Origin: Chaenocephalus aceratus | Taxonomy: Eukaryota; Chordata; Actinopteri; Perciformes; Channichthyidae | Direction of reading: 5' to 3' | Length of the DNA stretch: 64,000 nucleotides | Assembly (NCBI GenBank): GCA_023974075.1 | Contig: JAMFTG010000047.1 | Location: 124,001 to 188,000, forward strand | Part shown: positions 59,521 through 64,000 of the stretch, piece after piece | Layout: every line of letters begins with the position of its first letter | How positions within the stretch are numbered: position 1 is the stretch's first letter | Program-made: the position numbers and the translations under genes | The notes under the pieces: model-generated | The model's database searches: none | The model's input: the letters and a program-made list of their open reading frames with translations, nothing else | What the model was told of the DNA's origin: nothing

Positions 59521-60535
59521 TTTAAAGCTTCAGACATTCAGCAGGATATTTTCCTCATATTAACAACACTTTATGATTATTGAAGTAAAAAGCTAATGTT
59601 GGGCTATACATGTAAAGGAACTACAGCACGGTCACATGACTTCACGTCACCACCGCTAAGCTAAAGGTGGCTAATGTTGGGCTATAAAGGAACTACAGCA
59701 CGGTCACATGACTTCACGTCAACACCGCTAAGCTAAAGAAGGCTAATGTTGGGCTACAAAGGAACTACAGCACGGTCACATGACTTCACGTCACCACCGC
59801 TAAGCTAAAGGAGGCTAATGTTGGGCTATAAAGGAACTACAGCACGGTCACATGACTTCACGTCAACACCGCTAAGCTAAAGGTGGCTAATGTTGGGCTA
59901 TAAAGGAACTACAGCACGGTCACATGACTTCACGTCACCACCGCTAAGCTAAAGGCGGCTAATGTTGGGCTATAAAGGAACTACAGCACGGTCACATGAC
60001 TTCACGTCACCACCGCTAAGCTAAAGGTGGCTAATGTTGGGCTATAAAGGAACTACAGCACGGTCACATGACTTCACGTCACCACCGCTAAGCTAAAGGA
60101 GGCTAATGTTGGGCTATAAAGGAACTACAGCACGGTCACATGACTTCACGTCAACACCGCTAAGCTAAAGGTGGCTAATGTTGGGCTATAAAGGAACTAC
60201 AGCACGGTCACATGACCTCACGTCACCACCGCTAAGCTAAAGGCGGCTAATGTTGGGCTATAAACGAACTACAGCACGGTCACATGACTTCACCTCACCA
60301 CCGCTAAGCTAAAGGTGGCTAATGTTGGGCTATAAAGGAACTACAGCACGGTCACATGACTTCACGTCACCACCGCTAAGCTAAAGGTGGCTAATGTTGG
60401 GCGTGATGACGTTAAGTCGTCTCATTTAGACACTTGTTAGCAATCCCTGTTTTTAAATTCACCAGTTACTGACATATTTTGAGACGTAGAACAGAACGCT
60501 AACATCTCTTAAGCTTGTGAAAGAAATTCTTACAG
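59521..60535 (+). mobile_element. 72-bp-family element with about 11 units
   Basis: The array runs about 59590-60400 between 'attgaagtaaaaagctaatg' and 'tgatgacgttaagtcgtctc', then 'gacgtagaacagaacgctaa'. Same orientation as the intron 14 element. Confidence 0.9.
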
Positions 60536-61398
60536 GCGTCTATTGAAAATCAAACTACTTTCCAGGATTTAGAATTCATTCCTGTGTCGTCAGGTTTCCA
60601 GTAGATAATAGAAAGCTAAACACACACACACACAAAACTGTCTGAAATATTTTATGTAAACCAGGAATCTTTCTTTGTCCTCATCCTACCCCGTTAACAA
60701 AACTCTCCCACTCTCATTTGACAGAAAAAAGTCCCCCCTGTCCGGCTATTCCCGAGCCAAAAACCGTGCTCAGCTGCATCTGGAAGAACCTGATTTTACT
60801 TAAAGGAGAAGACAGGAAATCTGTTGCAGCCAACACTCTGTTTATTTATTCAGGCGAAGCAGTGAAAGGGATCCGAATACTGGAAGAACTAGAAAGTGTT
60901 TACAGAAGCTCAGGAGGTTGAGATATATATAATAATAGAGAGTTGTAGTGAAGGGGTGTGTCCTAGCCCCTGGTGAGTTAGAGAGAGGAACGTCACCTCA
61001 TAGGCACTCTTGTTTCTATTAATGCATTCTCTTTCTAGGAATACAGGAGATTGTTGTTCTTTCAGCCAACATCTCATCGGGACCTTAGAGGTTAACCCCG
61101 GTACAGTTCGGGGAACGTTTCATGTTTCACAGTCGGTCCCCCAGTTTTAGCAGAGGCCTGAAATTCCTTGTCACTTCTTATTAAATGCATCACAATGTGC
61201 CGTACAGTGGGGTGAGAGGTGAGTGGGTTCGCTGAGAGCATTGGACAGAAAATGTGAACGGCACAGGACGTGGCTCTGGTGTTGATTAGTATGACATGTC
61301 ACTGCGTTGATGGAGTCCTTTGTGGGAAGTTACATGGTTGCACCAGTGCTGGAAAGTGTGTACTTTACTATATTGCAATATGGAGGTTGCTACTTGGG
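60536..61398 (+). other. Intergenic sequence with a weak exon candidate
   Basis: After the acceptor-like ctctcatttgacag (ending 60724), one frame reads KKSPLSGYSRAKNRAQLHLE EPDFT-stop. Another frame stays open from 60718 for 67 codons. Neither is recognised, and no nearby AATAAA follows. Otherwise nothing is seen. Confidence 0.3.
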
Positions 61399-63334
61399 CA
61401 GAGATGGTGAGAGTACACACATCCTTTACTCAAGTAGAAGTACAGATACTCGTGTTTAAAAATACTCTGGTGAAAGTAGAAGTACTGACTAAACTTCTTT
61501 TCTCAAGTAAAAGTAAAGAGGCTTTGAAGTGTACTTCAGTAAAAAGTACCCATAGCTAGCAGCTGCTTTAAAGAGTACCTGACCTCCCTTTATATGAATA
61601 GAACAATAATGTCACTGTTAGCTAATGAATGTTTCCATGCTGAACAACGGCAACATGACAACGTTTCCATTGGTCCCTCTTCTTTAGAGAAGACCAGGAA
61701 GTGATGGATACACGGATCGTGTTCCAACCAATAGGCACGCAGTGACTCTAAAGAATAATGACCACGCACCAACACACATTCAGACTAAAGGAACCAGCTG
61801 TTTGGAGAATGAGAGAAGTAGAAAGTACAGGTATTTGAGTTCAACATGTGAGAAGTAGAAAGTACAGGTATTTGAGTTTCAACATGTGAGAAGTAGAAAG
61901 TACAGGTATTTGAGTTCAACATGTAAGAAGTAGAAAGTACAGGTATTTGAGTTCAACATGTGAGAAGTAGAAAGTACAGGTATTTGAGTTCAACATGTGA
62001 GAAGTAGAAAGTACAGGTATTTGAGTTCAACATGTGAGAAGTAGAAAGTACAGGTATTTGAGTTCAACATGTAAGAGTAGAAAGTACAGGTATTTGAGTT
62101 CAACATGTGAGAAGTAGAAAGTACAGGTATTTGAGTTCAACATGTAAGAAGTAGAAAGTACAGGTATTTGAGTTCAACATGTGAGAAGTAGAAAGTACAG
62201 GTATTTGAGTTCAACATGTAAGAGTAGAAAGTACAGGTATTGAGTTCAACATGTTGAGAAGTAGAAGTACAGGTATTTGAGTTCAACATGTGAGAAGTAG
62301 AAAGTACAGGTATTTGAGTTCAACATGTAAGAAGTAGAAAGTACAGGTATTTTGAGTTCAACATGTGAGAAGTAGAAAGTACAGGTATTTGGGTTCAACA
62401 TGTGAGAAGTAGAAAGTACAGGTCTTTGGGTTCACATGTAAGAAGTAGAAAAGTACAGGGTATTTGAGTTCAACATGTAAGAAGTAGAAAGTACAGGTAT
62501 TTGGGTTCAACATGTAGAAGTAGAAAGTACAGGTATTTGGGTTCAACTGTAAGAAGTAGAAAGTACAGGTATTTGGGTTCAACATGTAAGAAGTAGAAAG
62601 TACAGGTATTTGAGTTCAACATGTAAGAAGTAGAAAGTACAGGTATTTGAGTTCAACATGTGAGAGTAGAAAGTACAGGTAGTATAGTGTTCAACATGTG
62701 AGAAGTAGAAAGTACATGTATTTGAGTTCAACATGTAAGAAGTAGAAAGTACAGGTATTTGGGTTCAACATGTAAGAAGTAGAAAGTACAGGTATTTGAG
62801 TTCAACATGTAAGAAGTAGAAAGTACAGGTATTTGAGTTCAACATGTAAGAAGTAGAAAGTACAGGTATTAGTGTTCAACATGTGAGAAGTAGAAAGTAC
62901 AGGTATTTGAGTTCAACATGTAAGAAGTAGAAAGTACAGGTATTTGTGTTCAACATGTAAGTAGTAGAAAGTACAGGTATTTGAGTTCAACATGTGAGAA
63001 GTAGAAAGTTCAGGTATTTGTGTTCAACATGTAAGAAGTAGAAAGTACAGGTATTAGTGTTCAACATGTGAGAAGTAGAAAGTACAGGTATTTGAGTTCA
63101 ACATGTAAGAAGTAGAAAGTACAGGTATTTGTGTTCAACATGTAAGTAGTAGAAAGTACAGGTATTTGAGTTCAACATGTGAGAAGTAGAAAGTTCAGGT
63201 ATTTGTGTTCAAAATGTAAGAAGTAAAAGTAAAAAGTCGTCAGAAAAATAAGTAGTGGAGTAAAGTACTGATACCAGAAACATGTACTTAAGTACAGTAA
63301 CAAAGTATTTGTACTCCACTACTTCCCAGCTCTG
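61399..63334 (+). mobile_element. hAT-like MITE with minisatellite B (3' flank)
   Basis: Begins CAGAGATGG and ends CCAGCTCTG like the intron 20 element. The body at 61430-61550 and the 61560-61760 segment match 38022-38310 in reverse. The flanks tacttggg/tactgatc share only 4 of 8 bases, so no clear TSD. Confidence 0.72.
61814..63228 (+). repeat. 37-bp minisatellite B, about 38 copies (3' flank)
   Basis: Same unit as 28875-32652. It shows more single-base indels (for example around 62070, 62230, 62440 and 62500), suggesting an older array or lower sequence quality. Confidence 0.97.
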
Positions 63335-63667
63335 TACTGATCTCCTTTCTCCATAAAAACACTGACGTTGTTATAACAGCCCCTGTTGACCCGGTTTCTT
63401 GTTTTATTTAAAAATATTGAACGTCTGCCAGAGAAGGTAGACTCGCTTGATTTGGAACATCTTATTTACTTTGGGGGGGGGTTATGATATACTTTAATTT
63501 CAGAGGGGAATATCAGTGGTTCTATATGATTTTCTTGCTGTGCAATAGCTGCCCACTGCTCCTACCTAGTAGAATACAGAGGTCAAATGTCACTGTGTGT
63601 GCATATGTGTGACCAGGGTTTCATCTTCCAATTCAATTGATCTTGAGTTAAAGCAGCAATAACTCAC

Positions 63668-63760
63668 CATGAAAATACCAGAATGGCTCAGGAGGTAGAG
63701 TGATTGTCCACCAATCTGTAGATTTGGTTCCTAGTCCTGCAGTCAATATTTATATGTGAT
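63668..63760 (+). repeat. tRNA-like SINE head fragment
   Basis: 'ggctcaggaggtagagtgat' resembles a pol III A-box region and 'gtccaccaatctgtagattt' continues as in common teleost tRNA-like repeats. The B-box side is degraded. Confidence 0.35.
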
Positions 63761-63774
63761 AATACACAACCCCA

Positions 63775-64000
63775 ATAATCAACCCTATTCAGGGATGCAC
63801 ATAACTTTTTTGCCGTATATAGCGCATAAAGACGTTCGAGTCGTGGCTGAACCCGTCTCTGCGGTCCTGCCTGACTCTCGTCATGCTGCTTCCCTGATGG
63901 CTCCCACAGGATTATAGCTGACATCCTCGTGGATTCATCTTCTCATTACAGACGCATGCATTTCCTAACATTCGGTCTCTATGCTGTAACATGTATTATC
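63775..64000 (-). repeat. Dispersed repeat, copy 2 (runs off the window)
   Basis: Reverse complement of 49800-49990: 'cgtggctgaacccgtctctg', 'gctgacatcctcgtggattc', 'gcatttcctaacattcggtc'. It continues beyond the window end. Confidence 0.75.

Noticed and set aside
63668..63740. Possible tRNA gene
   Set aside because: Only an A-box-like head is present, with no acceptor stem pairing, anticodon arm or intact B box. A SINE fragment is more likely.
51182..64000. Ldlr as downstream neighbour, as in human
   Set aside because: No LDL receptor repeat, EGF or cytoplasmic NPVY-type coding was found. Synteny alone is no evidence here.

Overview
This is teleost fish nuclear DNA. It carries a vertebrate multi-exon gene with GT-AG introns, is rich in (CA)n and (TA)n, and is full of small non-autonomous DNA transposons. 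No bacterial-type gene, operon, CRISPR array or phage module is visible.

The window is dominated by one + strand gene, smarca4 (BRG1, the catalytic ATPase of SWI/SNF (BAF) chromatin-remodelling complexes). I could join 33 coding exons, from the ATG at 4039 to the TGA at 51181. Each donor and acceptor keeps phase, and the summed coding length is 4938 nt, or 1645 residues. This is very close to the human protein (1647 aa, from memory). The domain order is complete: Pro/Gly-rich N-terminus, QLQ, HSA, BRK, DEGH-box ATPase lobe 1, helicase C lobe, SnAC region, AT-hook, bromodomain and acidic tail. A 5' UTR exon probably lies near 780-1016. The best poly(A) signal is at 51817. Teleosts often keep two smarca4 co-orthologues, and I cannot say which one this is.

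About 29% of the window is tandem minisatellite. There are seven unit families: 37 bp (A), 72 bp, 37 bp (B), 57 bp, 45 bp, 33 bp and 23 bp. Four of them (37A, 72, 37B, 23) sit inside recognisable transposon-like elements, with terminal inverted repeats and/or target-site duplications in most copies. For 37A, 72 and 37B the same window also holds related copies without the array, or with one unit. The locus therefore shows before-and-after states of minisatellite birth inside mobile elements.

Other intronic residents are: an 801-bp hAT element with an 8-bp TSD and a BED zinc-finger remnant; a 2.8-kb hAT element with an 8-bp TSD and a remnant of a transposase C-terminus; several TTAA-flanked MITEs; a THAP zinc-finger remnant inside a foldback; a 1.3-kb palindromic element; an LTR-like fragment; and a perfect 27-bp-arm palindrome. 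Downstream of smarca4 (51.8-64 kb) are three array-bearing elements and two weak candidates for terminal exons of an unidentified gene, but no convincing second gene. No undescribed biochemical system is evident. The most notable signal is the repeated amplification of minisatellites within transposons in and around this essential gene.
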